Made by a program: the position numbers and the translations under genes
Notes under the pieces: model-generated
Told to the model about the DNA's origin: nothing
The model's input: only the letters and a program-made list of their open reading frames with translations
Databases searched by the model: none
Shown here: positions 26,076-34,932 of the stretch, one piece after another
Position numbering within the stretch: the stretch's first letter is position 1
Layout of the letters: the number at the start of each line of letters is the position of its first letter
NCBI RefSeq assembly: GCF_900156155.1
Contig: NZ_FTMD01000017.1
Span: 37,792 to 101,791 of the forward strand
Reading direction: 5' to 3'
Length of the DNA: 64,000 nucleotides
From: Aromatoleum tolulyticum
GTDB taxonomy: Bacteria > Pseudomonadota > Gammaproteobacteria > Burkholderiales > Rhodocyclaceae

Positions 26076-26693
26076 TCAGGCGTTTCCTTGGTCGTCCTGG
26101 ATACGCAGCGCGGCAATCTCCGCGCACAGCTGCTGCATTTCGCTCCAGCGCCGGGCGCGGTGGGCGGGCGTGGGGTCGTCGAATTTTTTCAAGGCCTGGT
26201 CGAAGCGGTCCTTCAGTGTTTCCGTAAGGACCTCCCTTGCAGTGCCGGCAGCGTCCGACGTGCGCAGCGCTTCGATCGCCACGTCGTCCTTGAACTGCTT
26301 CGACTTGCCCACGGTCTCGTCCGGCGTGGCGTCGAGCGCGATGGCCTGCGCCTGGATCAGGATCCGCAGCGCGGGGGCGAGCCGTGCATCGATGTCCGAG
26401 GGCGGGGGCGGTACCGGTTGGGGCCGGAGCTCGCTGACGATGCGGTCGGCGGTGGTTGTCAGATCGGCCTTGACCTGCACGAGGGTGTCGGTCGTGGCCT
26501 GGTCGATGCGTGCCGGGATCGCATCGACCTTGCCGCGGATCTCGGCGGTGTCCTGCGCCACGGAGGCAATCGCAGCGGGCAGCTTGGTGACGACGGCGCT
26601 GCGGATGTCCGACAGCGCGCCGACGCTGCCGCCCACGGCGCGCGACAGGGCGCGATCGACGCGCTCGTGGAACTTGGGAATGTAGGCCAGCAT
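26076..26693 (-). CDS. uncharacterised coiled-coil-like protein, operon gene 5
   Basis: A 205-residue protein without a recognised family. Residues 15-90 are helix-rich with regular hydrophobic spacing (VDAIPARIDQATTDTLVQVK), which suggests a coiled coil. A PVPPPPSD proline hinge sits near residue 95, and a second helical, charged region follows. AAGGAG precedes the ATG by 7 bases. The small size and coiled coil suggest a structural or adaptor role in the operon's product (inference). Confidence 0.75.
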   Translation of the reverse strand: MLAYIPKFHERVDRALSRAVGGSVGALSDIRSAVVTKLPAAIASVAQDTAEIRGKVDAIPARIDQATTDTLVQVKADLTTTADRIVSELRPQPVPPPPSDIDARLAPALRILIQAQAIALDATPDETVGKSKQFKDDVAIEALRTSDAAGTAREVLTETLKDRFDQALKKFDDPTPAHRARRWSEMQQLCAEIAALRIQDDQGNA

Positions 26694-26726
26694 GGCGTGA
26701 CTCCTTGCGATCTCGACGCGGGATGC

Positions 26727-28709
26727 CTAGCGGCGTTTCTGCAGCGCCGCGACGCGGTTCGGGCGGCCGAGGCCGGTGCGCTCGACGCTGTCGACGAGGG
26801 TGTCGAACGAGGTTTCCAGTGCGGGCGGCAGGTCGATCGGTGCCTCTTCGCGGCACACCTCGCCGACGACCGCTTGTGTCGCCAAGTCGACCACTTCGCG
26901 CAACTGGCCGAGCGAGACGTCGATCGTGCCGCAGTTCGCGACCATCGTATGCACGAGGTTGTCCCAGCGCGTCTCCATCTCGCGCTGCAGGCACAGCTCC
27001 TGCTCGATCACGCCGACGTAGGCCGTGACCTCGCCGTCGCCCTCGACGAAGACGTCGGCCGCCCGCAGCCGCGCGTCGCTGCGTACGATGGCCGCGTACA
27101 GGCGCGTCAGCGCGATGGCGTCGGTGCTGCCGGTCGAAGCTGCGGGCAGTGCTGCCCGCCGGTTCGCGACGTCGTCGCTGTCGGGCAGACCGGCGGTCCC
27201 CAGTGCCGCGATGATCTGTGCTGCGAGATCGCGGATGCGACGCACCGCGCTACGCATGCCTTCGTCGGTCGCGATGTCGATCGATGGGCGCAGCACGTCG
27301 TCCGCCAGATCCTCGAGACGGTCGATCAGCTTCTGGTCGAGCGCCGTCGCGGCCGGCGTGCGGCACGGACCGGCCGCATCGACCACGGCATCGATCACGA
27401 AACCGTAGGCCGACGCGCGCCGTTCGGTCGCGCCGAAGTTCGCGAAGCCGAGTGCGTACAGGTCGATCGCACGGTCGAGGTCGTACAGCACCTTGTCGAG
27501 CAGCACGAGGCAGCTACGGTTGCTGGTGCAGCAGCTTTCGGCAAGGCAATCGAGCGTCTCGGCGAGCATGCCGCGGCGGGTGATCAGGTCCACGAGGCGC
27601 CGGTCGGCGTCGTCCATGCCGGTGTTGCCGTACAGGCCGTAGAACAGGATCGGCGGACGGGCGATCTTCATCAGGCGGAAGCCGCCCGCCGAGTCGAAGG
27701 CCGAGGCGAAGAGCTGCAGCGCCTCGAGGTAGGCATACAGCGCGGGCGACTCGGGGCTGATGCCGCGACGCGCGACCCGCACCATACGGCGGAAGCGCTC
27801 GAGCGCGAGCAGGGCCGTGGAGCCGACCGCGCGCAGCCCGTCGGCGGTGGTGTCGCCGCTGCGTTGCACCAGTTCGTCCATCGTGCGCGCCAGTTCCGTT
27901 TCCACCAGCAGCGAACGCAGGTCGTTCTGGCCCTGTGCCTCCAGCAGTTCGGTGAGCTGGCGGTAGGCGTCCAGCCCGCGCGGCCAGTCTTCCGGGCCGT
28001 AGGCCATCTGCGTGCTGCCGACGAGGTTGCGCAGCGCGTAGATCGCCGCGTCGCGCCGCGTCTGCAGTTCGCTGTAGGCCACCTGCGGCAGGTAGCGCCC
28101 GCCGCCGAAACCCACGTTGGCAAGCGCCTCGCCCATGATCACCAGCAGCAGGTTGGCCGCCTCGTCGAGGCTCTGCGCGAACTTGCGGAAGTTCGCGACC
28201 AGCGCCGGCGTGTGCGCGCCGACGAGGCGCGCGAGGCGCGCGTAGTCGTTGAGCTGGCGGCGCATCGCGAGGCCCTTGTCGCGGTTGCGCGGGTCGAGCG
28301 CGAATTTCGCGGCGTTGTAGCCTTCGGCCAGCGCGGAGCGGATCGCCTGCGCCCAGCCGTGCAGTTCGGGCTTCACGTCCTTGAGGATCGCGTCCGCGGT
28401 CAGGCTGCGCAGGTCGCTCTCGATGTCGTCGGTCGCCTGCTGCCACTCGGCGCCACAGGCCGCCGACTGTGCCGCCACGCTCGCCACCGGCGCGATCGCC
28501 TGCAGGAAGGGCAGGCCGCGCGATTCCTGCGTGATGGCCTGGGCGCGCGGGTCGCCGCGGTAGCGTTCGAGCAGCGCCTGCGCGACCTGCTGCGGGTCGC
28601 TCGGATCGCCCACCTTGAGTTCGCGCCGGATCAGGTTGTCCAGCACCAGACGATCCTGACTGGTCGTGAGGGCAGTCGCATTCGATGAGGGAGAGGCGTA
28701 GCTGGGCAT
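26727..28709 (-). CDS. large uncharacterised helical protein, operon gene 4
   Basis: I do not recognise this 660-residue protein, the largest in the operon. It is almost entirely helical by composition and lacks a signal peptide. A cysteine-rich patch, LAESCCTSNRSCLVLLDK, lies near the middle, and further cysteines occur near the C-terminus (ELCLQREMETRW, GEVCREE). A GFGGGRYLPQ loop sits near residue 200. GAGG lies about 8 bases upstream. It follows the peptidase gene by 36 bp. Its size and lack of enzyme motifs would fit a structural or scaffold role (inference). Confidence 0.78.
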   Translation of the reverse strand: MPSYASPSSNATALTTSQDRLVLDNLIRRELKVGDPSDPQQVAQALLERYRGDPRAQAITQESRGLPFLQAIAPVASVAAQSAACGAEWQQATDDIESDLRSLTADAILKDVKPELHGWAQAIRSALAEGYNAAKFALDPRNRDKGLAMRRQLNDYARLARLVGAHTPALVANFRKFAQSLDEAANLLLVIMGEALANVGFGGGRYLPQVAYSELQTRRDAAIYALRNLVGSTQMAYGPEDWPRGLDAYRQLTELLEAQGQNDLRSLLVETELARTMDELVQRSGDTTADGLRAVGSTALLALERFRRMVRVARRGISPESPALYAYLEALQLFASAFDSAGGFRLMKIARPPILFYGLYGNTGMDDADRRLVDLITRRGMLAETLDCLAESCCTSNRSCLVLLDKVLYDLDRAIDLYALGFANFGATERRASAYGFVIDAVVDAAGPCRTPAATALDQKLIDRLEDLADDVLRPSIDIATDEGMRSAVRRIRDLAAQIIAALGTAGLPDSDDVANRRAALPAASTGSTDAIALTRLYAAIVRSDARLRAADVFVEGDGEVTAYVGVIEQELCLQREMETRWDNLVHTMVANCGTIDVSLGQLREVVDLATQAVVGEVCREEAPIDLPPALETSFDTLVDSVERTGLGRPNRVAALQKRR

Positions 28710-28745
28710 GTTGGGATCCTCGTGGTGGGACAGGCTGGACCTGCG

Positions 28746-30011
28746 CTATGCGACCAGTCGCAGCGGTGCGCGCTGCGCGTTCGCCCCGTTGAGTTGCGCG
28801 ATCACGCGTCGCGCGAGCACCGGGGCCGTGATGCGGCCGCGCCCCAGCGCGTAGTGCGCCGCACTGACCAGATGGCGTGGCGCGAGCTGCGGCCGCCCGT
28901 CGGCTTCGATCTCGCGCGCGCCTTCGCGGATCGCGGCTTCGTCCTCGCGACCGAAGGGGATGATGTCGACGAGCGCCCGCTGTGCGAGATTGCGCCGGGT
29001 CTGGAACGCGATCTCGTCGACGACGTCGGGAATGATCCGCGGCGCGCTGCTCATCAGGGCGGTGGGGATGCGGTGGCCGCGCTGCGGCCGGTAGAGTTCC
29101 TGCCACACGCGCAGCAGTTTCGTCGCGTCGCCGGAAAAGCCCATCCGCCGCATCATCTCGGCGAGCAGATACACCCGCAGGTAGGCAGTCGGATGCGCGC
29201 CGCCCGGGCGGTAGGTCATCGTGCGCGGCTGCGGGTGGGCGAGGAAGTCCGCCATCCCCCATGCCGCTGCCGGTCCGCCGAGCAGGATCGCCGCGAGATC
29301 GGCGAAAATCTCCTTGTGCCAGCGGCCATACACCGAGGCGAGGAAGGGATCGCGCGCCCTGCCCATGATCCGGCGCAACACGGCTTGGCGGTTCTCCTGC
29401 CAGATGCCGAGGTCGGCCTGCAGGTTGTGCGCGACCTCGTGCAAAAACACCGACTGCCAGGGCTGGTCGCGATCCCAGGGGATGCGGATCAGCGGGAAGG
29501 GGTTCGCTTCGCCCAGCAGGCGCGACAGCTGCACGCCGCGGCGCATCGTCGCGGGCGAATAGCCGTGCTCCATGTAGCACACGGGCTTGAGCAGCGGCGC
29601 GTCGAAGATGCGCGGGGCGGCCTGGCGGATCGCCTGGTAGCAGTCCTCGGCGATGGCGTCGTGGGCGGCCAGCGCGGGGCCGAAGCTCGTGCCGCGCTGG
29701 GCGAACACTTCGTAGAACATCCCGAACAGCCGCCGTGCGCGATCGAGTTCTCGCTCGACCAGCGCGACGTCGATCAGCACCCGCTGCGGCGGGCGCCGTT
29801 CCCAGCCGTCGTGCAGGGTCGCGAAGCGCGCGCGGATCCGCTGTTCGACGGTTGCCAGGTGCTCGTTGGCGACCTCGAAGTGGCGCGGCGACGGCGCGTA
29901 AGGCATGTCCTGCGGCCGCAGGCCGACAAAGGCATTGTCGATCCGCGCGAGCCGCGACAGGCGGGCCGACAGCCCGTTGATTTTGGCCTGGAGGAATCGC
30001 CGCAGGTCCAT
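28746..30011 (-). CDS. HEVAH zinc metallopeptidase-like protein, operon gene 3
   Basis: A 421-residue protein. HEVAH at 191-195 in VFLHEVAHNLQADLG fits an HExxH zinc site, and Glu234 in WHKEIFADLAAILL is a good third ligand, as in gluzincins. The first 140 residues are helical and unmatched. No secretion signal is visible, so it may act on a protein made by the same operon, for example the long acidic N-termini of the first two products (inference). The start at 30011 has GGGGAG upstream; a GTG 21 bases earlier is in frame. Confidence 0.8.
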   Translation of the reverse strand: MDLRRFLQAKINGLSARLSRLARIDNAFVGLRPQDMPYAPSPRHFEVANEHLATVEQRIRARFATLHDGWERRPPQRVLIDVALVERELDRARRLFGMFYEVFAQRGTSFGPALAAHDAIAEDCYQAIRQAAPRIFDAPLLKPVCYMEHGYSPATMRRGVQLSRLLGEANPFPLIRIPWDRDQPWQSVFLHEVAHNLQADLGIWQENRQAVLRRIMGRARDPFLASVYGRWHKEIFADLAAILLGGPAAAWGMADFLAHPQPRTMTYRPGGAHPTAYLRVYLLAEMMRRMGFSGDATKLLRVWQELYRPQRGHRIPTALMSSAPRIIPDVVDEIAFQTRRNLAQRALVDIIPFGREDEAAIREGAREIEADGRPQLAPRHLVSAAHYALGRGRITAPVLARRVIAQLNGANAQRAPLRLVA

Positions 30012-30048
30012 GATGTCCGCTCCCCGTGGCACTCGAACGCCGTCCGCT

Positions 30049-31134
30049 TCAGCGTCCGCGGATCGTGATGGTCACCGGCCCGCGCAGGCGCATCGTGCGC
30101 ACGCCACAGTGCGGGCAGCCGGCGACGATCGCAGCCGGCGCGCGGCGCGTGACCGTCGTCGCGAGCTGACGGGCGACCGGCGTGATCGTGCGCGCCACCA
30201 CCTGTGCAGCCTGTCCGCGCGGTGTGGCGCGGCGTGCCGGGGCGACCAGCGGACGTGCCAGCCGCCGCACGGCCTGCGGCTGGCGCGCGACCTGCTGTGC
30301 GACGCGCGTCGCCACTCGCGCGGCGGCGCGTGGTGCGATGCGCCGACGCTGCACGATGCGCCGCGTTGCGCGCACCGCGCGTGCCACGGCGCGTGCCGCC
30401 TGGGGGCCCTGGCGCCTGGCGGCGGTGCGTACCGCCTGCGCCACGCCGCGCACGACGGCGCGACGTACCTGGGGCGCCGCCCGGGCGACGGCCGGCAGCG
30501 CGCGGCGGACCACCATCCCGGCAAGCACCGGTGCGGCGGCGTCGATGCCGTCCTCGTCCAGGCCATCGACCAGTTCGTCGAAGACCTCGAACTCGTCGGC
30601 ACCGTCGGCGAGCAGGCGCCCGGCGACGTTGGCAAGACGGCCGATCAGCTGTGCCTGCGGGATCGGCAGCATGCTCGCGATCGGGCCCACCACGCGTGCC
30701 GCCCGGCCGATGCCGCGGCCGACACCACGGGCGATGCGCCCGAGACGGCGGAAGAACTCGTCGCCGTCGATTGCGTCCATCGCGTCCGCTACGGCGTCGT
30801 CCATCGCGTCGATGTCCTCGGCGGCATCCCAGTCGTCGGCGGCGAAGTCGTCGCCCGCGTCGGCGAGCTCGAACTCGTCGCCTTCATCGTATTCATCGAA
30901 CTCGGCGCCACCTCCCGCTCCACCTCCCGCGCCGCCGCCGAACAATCCGGCCGCCACGCGCCCGACGCCGCCGAGCAGACGGCCGAGAAACTCGTCGTCC
31001 CCCTCGTCGCCGTAATCGCCCGAGTCGAATGCGTCATCCTCGAACTCGTCGTAGGCATCCATCGAGCTGCGGCTCGGTCCCTCGGCCGCCTCGTCCATGA
31101 GGTCGTCCATCACATCCGTTTCGAATCGGTCCAT
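30049..31134 (-). CDS. acidic/arginine-rich polyampholyte protein, operon gene 2
   Basis: A 361-residue protein of three regions. Residues 1-125 are extremely acidic (DEFEDDAFDSGDYGDEGDDE) with a GRLLGGVGRVAAGLFGGG island. Residues 126-200 are hydrophobic and glycine-rich. Residues 205-330 are packed with arginine and alanine (VRRAVVRGVAQAVRTAARR). It ends with CPHCGVRTMRLRGPVTITIR. Gene 1 has the same layout and a matching C-terminal strand, so the two are paralogues. The CxxC near the end is specific to this copy. No known family is recognised. AAAGGAG precedes the ATG. Confidence 0.8.
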   Translation of the reverse strand: MDRFETDVMDDLMDEAAEGPSRSSMDAYDEFEDDAFDSGDYGDEGDDEFLGRLLGGVGRVAAGLFGGGAGGGAGGGAEFDEYDEGDEFELADAGDDFAADDWDAAEDIDAMDDAVADAMDAIDGDEFFRRLGRIARGVGRGIGRAARVVGPIASMLPIPQAQLIGRLANVAGRLLADGADEFEVFDELVDGLDEDGIDAAAPVLAGMVVRRALPAVARAAPQVRRAVVRGVAQAVRTAARRQGPQAARAVARAVRATRRIVQRRRIAPRAAARVATRVAQQVARQPQAVRRLARPLVAPARRATPRGQAAQVVARTITPVARQLATTVTRRAPAAIVAGCPHCGVRTMRLRGPVTITIRGR

Positions 31135-31159
31135 GGTGTTCTCCTTTCAGCGGCAAGGG

Positions 31160-32311
31160 TCAACGGGGGGTGATCGTCAGCGTGGCCGGCCCGTCGATGT
31201 GGAGGGTGCGGCGCCCGGCGGGGGCGCCGGTGGGCATGCCGTGGCCGATGTCCGTGGGGCGGGCGAGCGGCTGCGGGCTGCGCGGCTGGCTTAGCTGGCG
31301 GACCATGCGCGGGCTTCGGGCGACGCGCCGCGCCGCCTGAGGCAGGCCGCGGCGCACCACTTGCACGGCGCGTTGCGGCGTCGGCACCTGACGCTGCGCC
31401 ACGCGTGTCGCCGAGCGGGCCAGGCGCGGCAGCGCGCGCACGGCCTGCGGTCCGCGCGAACGCACCAGTTCGCGCGCCGCGGCGGCCACACCGCGCACCA
31501 GCGCCCGGCGGGACGCCATCGACAGCTGCCCGACGTTGCGGAACCCCAGCCCGCGGGCCGCCGCACGTGCCGCTAGGCCGACCGCCGCGGGCAAGGCCTC
31601 GTCGATGCCGTCCTCGAGATAGAGATCGGCGACCGCATCGAAGGCGTCGTCCGAGCCCTGGCTCTGGCTCAGCAGCTGACTGAGCTGGCCGAAGAGTCCC
31701 TGCGCGCCGCCGGCCGCCTGACCGAAGGAGCCGGCCAGCCCGCGGGCGTGGCCCGCCGCGCGTCCGACGCCCTGGGCGACGCGGCCGACCTGTCCGAGGG
31801 CGCTGGCCGCGCCCGGTGCGCCGAGCATGCCGGCCAGCCGCGCGGCGGCCATCGCCGCCGGGGACACCGCCCCGGCCACCTGGCCGACCCGTCCGGCAAC
31901 ACGTCCCGCCTGGCGCGCCAGACCGCGGGCACGACCGGCGACGCCGGCAGCGCCGCCCAGTCCGCGGCTCAGCACGCCGGCGGCGCGCCCCAGTCCGCCC
32001 AGCAGGCGGCCGAAGAATTCGTCGTCGTCCGCCGCATCCAGCGCGTCCGCTACCTCTTCCTCGAACGCGTTCCACAGCGCCATGTCGTCGACGCCCTCGG
32101 CCGCACCGTCCCCCAGGTCGATGGCGGTGTCGTCCATCGCGTCGGCTTCGTCGCCGGACATTTCGTCGCCGGAGGTCGCGTCATACTCGTCGGCAAACGG
32201 ATCGGCGCCGTAGCCGTCGCCGGGGTCCGCCTCGTCGAACGCAGCGGGTTCGCCCATGTCGTCACCGACCGCGTCCGCCTCATCCATCATGTTCGTGTCG
32301 AATGGTCCCAT
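31160..32311 (-). CDS. acidic/arginine-rich polyampholyte protein, operon gene 1
   Basis: A 383-residue paralogue of gene 2. Residues 1-100 are strongly acidic, with a DDDEFFGRLLGGLGRAAGVL segment echoing DDEFLGRLLGGVGRVAAGLF in gene 2. Residues 100-235 are Gly/Ala-rich and look like stacked amphipathic helices. DLYLEDGIDEALPAAVGLAA opens the arginine-rich C-terminal half, which ends GRRTLHIDGPATLTITPR. The start has GGAGG 7 bases upstream. It is the first gene of the operon, 25 bp before gene 2. A tandem duplication with divergence is the simplest explanation. Confidence 0.8.
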   Translation of the reverse strand: MGPFDTNMMDEADAVGDDMGEPAAFDEADPGDGYGADPFADEYDATSGDEMSGDEADAMDDTAIDLGDGAAEGVDDMALWNAFEEEVADALDAADDDEFFGRLLGGLGRAAGVLSRGLGGAAGVAGRARGLARQAGRVAGRVGQVAGAVSPAAMAAARLAGMLGAPGAASALGQVGRVAQGVGRAAGHARGLAGSFGQAAGGAQGLFGQLSQLLSQSQGSDDAFDAVADLYLEDGIDEALPAAVGLAARAAARGLGFRNVGQLSMASRRALVRGVAAAARELVRSRGPQAVRALPRLARSATRVAQRQVPTPQRAVQVVRRGLPQAARRVARSPRMVRQLSQPRSPQPLARPTDIGHGMPTGAPAGRRTLHIDGPATLTITPR

Positions 32312-32794
32312 CGCATGCCTCCGCAATCGATTCGGACGAAGGGAGGGAACGGCCCGGCCCACCGTGGGGCACGTGCCCGAACCCGCCATGGCTGCACTCT
32401 AGGCAGGTCCGGCGGGTCGCGAAATCGCACGTTGCCGCTAGTGCGAGCGGGGGCGCCGACGTGCGCGCGGGGATTTGCACGGGCCCCCACGGGCACAGTG
32501 GGAAAGGGGCGCGCGGATGCCTGCGCACGTGCGCGCTAGCCCAATTTGAGTAGCCCGTTTATACCGTCTTCTGGGGGTTGCGCTTTCCCCCGGTCTATGC
32601 CAAAAAGACAAAAACTTCATACCAAAGGGATGCGTCGCACCCCCCGGCAGAACGACGGGTCGCCCCGGCCTAGCAGCCGAGCGCAGCCTTGCCTGTGCTC
32701 TCAAGGTGCTGCGTCGGACATTCCGTGAGAACGCGTGTGCCGCGAGCGAAGAGCTTGCGGGGGAGCGTGCGTGTTCCTGCGGACAGGCAAGAGG
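32312..32794. promoter_or_regulatory. divergent intergenic region of the uncharacterised operon
   Basis: This 483-bp gap separates the start of the eight-gene operon from the luxR-type gene and contains no credible ORF. Bases 32545-32630 are clearly AT-richer than the neighbourhood. A GGGGG/CCCCC inverted repeat sits at about 32572-32590. On the minus strand a TATAAA box can be read at about 32559-32564, but no good -35 element is seen. Both promoters probably lie here, and it is the likely binding site of the adjacent regulator (inference). Confidence 0.5.
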
Positions 32795-33406
32795 ATGAGT
32801 CATGCAGCCCAGTTTCTGCAGGACCGTGCATCGGGCACCGTCTGGCGTCGCACGGGTGTCTCTGCCGTGACGGTCCGTCGCGACGACGAACTCCGGCCGA
32901 TCGCGGGCCGGCATGTCCGGGAGGCCGCGTCAGGGGCGGTGTGCGTCGCCGCCGAGCGGGAAATCGGGCAGATCGAACTCGCCGGCCGCATGTGCCGCGT
33001 CGTGCTGGTCGACGGCCTGATTCCCGGCCACCGCACCACCGCGGGTGCCAAGGGCGTGCGCCTGACCTATGTCGACGGCGAGGTCGCCCACTTCGAGTTC
33101 GAGGGACACCGTTACGCGGTGGTCGCGGAGCCCGCCGCGCGTGGCGACGCGGAATTGTCCGCCGATCCCGTTTCCAGTGCGGCGTCGGACATTGCCAAGG
33201 TCCTGACCAGCCGCGAACTCCAGATCGTCCAGTTGCTGTGCATGGGCTATCTCACCAAGCAGGTGGCCGATCGGCTGCGCATCAGCGAGTTCACCGTGCG
33301 CTCCTACCTCAAGACGGTCTATGCGAAGCTGGGGGTGCGTTCGCGCGCGGCGCTGGTGTTCCGCTACATGAAGAACTTCAACGGCGGGACCGAGCGGGTC
33401 GAATGA
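32795..33406 (+). CDS. LuxR-type transcriptional regulator next to the uncharacterised operon
   Basis: A 203-residue protein. Residues 137-190 form a typical LuxR/GerE helix-turn-helix (LTSRELQIVQLLCMGYLTKQ ... VRSYLKTVYAKLGVRSRAAL). The first 130 residues match neither a receiver nor an autoinducer-binding domain that I recognise; they contain a beta-rich ELAGRMCRVVLVDGLIPGHR core. It therefore probably senses something other than phosphorylation. It is divergent from the eight-gene operon, its most likely target. The start at 32795 is preceded by AGAGG. Confidence 0.85.
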   Translation: MSHAAQFLQDRASGTVWRRTGVSAVTVRRDDELRPIAGRHVREAASGAVCVAAEREIGQIELAGRMCRVVLVDGLIPGHRTTAGAKGVRLTYVDGEVAHFEFEGHRYAVVAEPAARGDAELSADPVSSAASDIAKVLTSRELQIVQLLCMGYLTKQVADRLRISEFTVRSYLKTVYAKLGVRSRAALVFRYMKNFNGGTERVE

Positions 33407-33430
33407 AGCGGCGCCAGCCCGTGGACGCGA

Positions 33431-33489
33431 GGGCGATGATCGCCCGGAAACGGGCGGGGAGCGGGGCGCGGCCCGGCGGCCGGCGCCCC
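33431..33489. terminator. hairpins between luxR-type gene and ubiT
   Basis: GGGCGAT-G-ATCGCCC (33431-33445) and GGGGCGC/GCGCCCC (33463-33469 with 33483-33489) lie between two convergent genes. No T-run follows either, so bidirectional termination is plausible but unproved. Confidence 0.4.
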
Positions 33490-33498
33490 GTGCGTGCG

Positions 33499-34002
33499 TC
33501 AGTGAGCGCCGAGCGAGTGCTGCGGACGGCTGCGCGTGAGGGGGTTCAAGCGGCGCAGCACGCTGGCGGGCGCATACTCGGCGTGCAGGGCGTCCCAGTC
33601 GATGGCGTCCAGCGTGTTCTTGACCAGCAGGCCGAGGTCGGTCGCGCCTTCCATCAGCAGGCGGCGACCGAAGAACAGCGTGTCGGGATCTTCCTCGCGC
33701 AGCGCCAGCGCGATGTAGTCGCGCACGTTGGCGGTCAGCGTGAGGTCGGGCTCGCCGCCGGCGGACAGCGGCACGAAGCCGCGCGGGCCGAGCGTGAAGT
33801 CGAGCGTCAGGCCGGCGTCGCGCACCCGTATGCGCAGGTGGCGGCCGGTCAGCGGTTCGAGGTCCTCGCGCGACAACACGCGGCCGAGCGCGAGGTTCAG
33901 CGCGGTGGTCAGCGCAAGGGTCGGCGGGCGCTGCGGCAGGTACGACGCGATGCGCGCGAGCGGCGCGGGGAGCGTGAAGGCCGGGATGCGGAAGCTGCTC
34001 AT
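33499..34002 (-). CDS. ubiT: UbiT, SCP2-domain ubiquinone biosynthesis accessory factor
   Basis: A 167-residue SCP2-type lipid-binding protein (DLTLTANVRDYIALALREED, FFGRRLLMEGATDLGLLVKN). In E. coli, UbiT works with UbiU and UbiV in oxygen-independent ubiquinone synthesis and is thought to bind quinone intermediates. It lies 25 bp downstream of ubiV, the last gene of a ubiUVT operon. The gene order and anaerobic context agree with that assignment. Confidence 0.92.
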   Translation of the reverse strand: MSSFRIPAFTLPAPLARIASYLPQRPPTLALTTALNLALGRVLSREDLEPLTGRHLRIRVRDAGLTLDFTLGPRGFVPLSAGGEPDLTLTANVRDYIALALREEDPDTLFFGRRLLMEGATDLGLLVKNTLDAIDWDALHAEYAPASVLRRLNPLTRSRPQHSLGAH

Positions 34003-34027
34003 CGGTGTGTACTCCAGGAAGACGGAT

Positions 34028-34924
34028 TCAGGCGGAGACGTACTGTTCGACGCCGGGGCGGCCGTGCCAGAAGCCGTTGCACGGCGCTTCGACCATCAGC
34101 GCCTTGCTCTGGCCGAAGGCGTCCTGCGGCGACAGCGTGCCGGCGATCGCGTCGCGGAAGAGTTCGAGCACGCGCACGGTGTCGTCGCCTTGCGGGCTCA
34201 CACGCAGTACCTGTGCCGTTTCGCGCAGCTGCGGCAGGTCGCCGAGCAGGTTGTGCACGCGTGCGGATTGCGTCTGCACGCCGTTCAGCGTCAGGAAGGG
34301 CTCGCCCTCGCGCGTGCGCAGCACCAGGCCGTCCTTCATGCCGAGGCAGCGGAACTCGCAGGTGTCCTTCTGCAGGTTGAAGTGGCGTGCGGTGAAGCAG
34401 CGCGCCGAGTGCGCGAGCGGTAGCCGCCCCCAGGCGAGCACTTCGGTCTCGATCGCGGGGGCGCCGGAGGCGAGGAGCTCGGCGAGCACCGCGCCCGACA
34501 TCTCGGGCGGCGCCATCCAGCGCGTCGCGCCCGCTTCGGCCAGCATCGACAGCGTGTGCGGGTTGAAGATGTTGAGCGTCGGCCCGGCGATCCAGTCGCG
34601 CCGTCCGGCCTTCGCCAGCAGCTGCACCGCCGACATGTCGTTGGCTTCGACGCGGAATTCGTCCTGCGCGACGATGCGGCGCAGGGCCTTGAGGTCGGAT
34701 TCGGATTCGATCAGCGACTGCGAGGACAGCACGGCTTCCTTGCCGGCAGCCTTGAGCATCGCCGCGACGTCGAGCCAGTCGTCGGCGCGCAGCTCGTGGC
34801 GGCGCGAGCACACCGTTTCGCCGAGATACACGATGTCGGCGGGGCTTTGCGCGATCTGCGCGTAGAAGTCGAGCGTTTCCTGGCGCGACCAGTAGTAGAG
34901 CAGGGGACCCAGAGCGATTTTCAT
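34028..34924 (-). CDS. ubiV: UbiV, U32-family ubiquinone hydroxylation protein
   Basis: A 298-residue U32-family protein ([22 protein letters not shown]). Cysteines in [24 protein letters not shown] and APCNGFWH are candidates for the [4Fe-4S] cluster of the family. With UbiU it hydroxylates ubiquinone precursors without O2. It lies 8 bp downstream of ubiU and is clearly in the same operon. Confidence 0.93.
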   Translation of the reverse strand: MKIALGPLLYYWSRQETLDFYAQIAQSPADIVYLGETVCSRRHELRADDWLDVAAMLKAAGKEAVLSSQSLIESESDLKALRRIVAQDEFRVEANDMSAVQLLAKAGRRDWIAGPTLNIFNPHTLSMLAEAGATRWMAPPEMSGAVLAELLASGAPAIETEVLAWGRLPLAHSARCFTARHFNLQKDTCEFRCLGMKDGLVLRTREGEPFLTLNGVQTQSARVHNLLGDLPQLRETAQVLRVSPQGDDTVRVLELFRDAIAGTLSPQDAFGQSKALMVEAPCNGFWHGRPGVEQYVSA

Positions 34925-34932
34925 GGTGGTTT

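Noticed and set aside
23124..28688. A plus-strand open reading frame of about 5.5 kb (1854 codons) opposite the uncharacterised operon
   Set aside because: Long antisense frames are common in very GC-rich DNA. The translation is His/Arg/Gln/Val-rich with no domain, and the minus strand has well-spaced genes with ribosome sites across the same bases.
23082..32311. A phage tail or contractile injection system
   Set aside because: No sheath, baseplate, tube or spike motif is seen, and the single HEVAH peptidase is not enough to support one.
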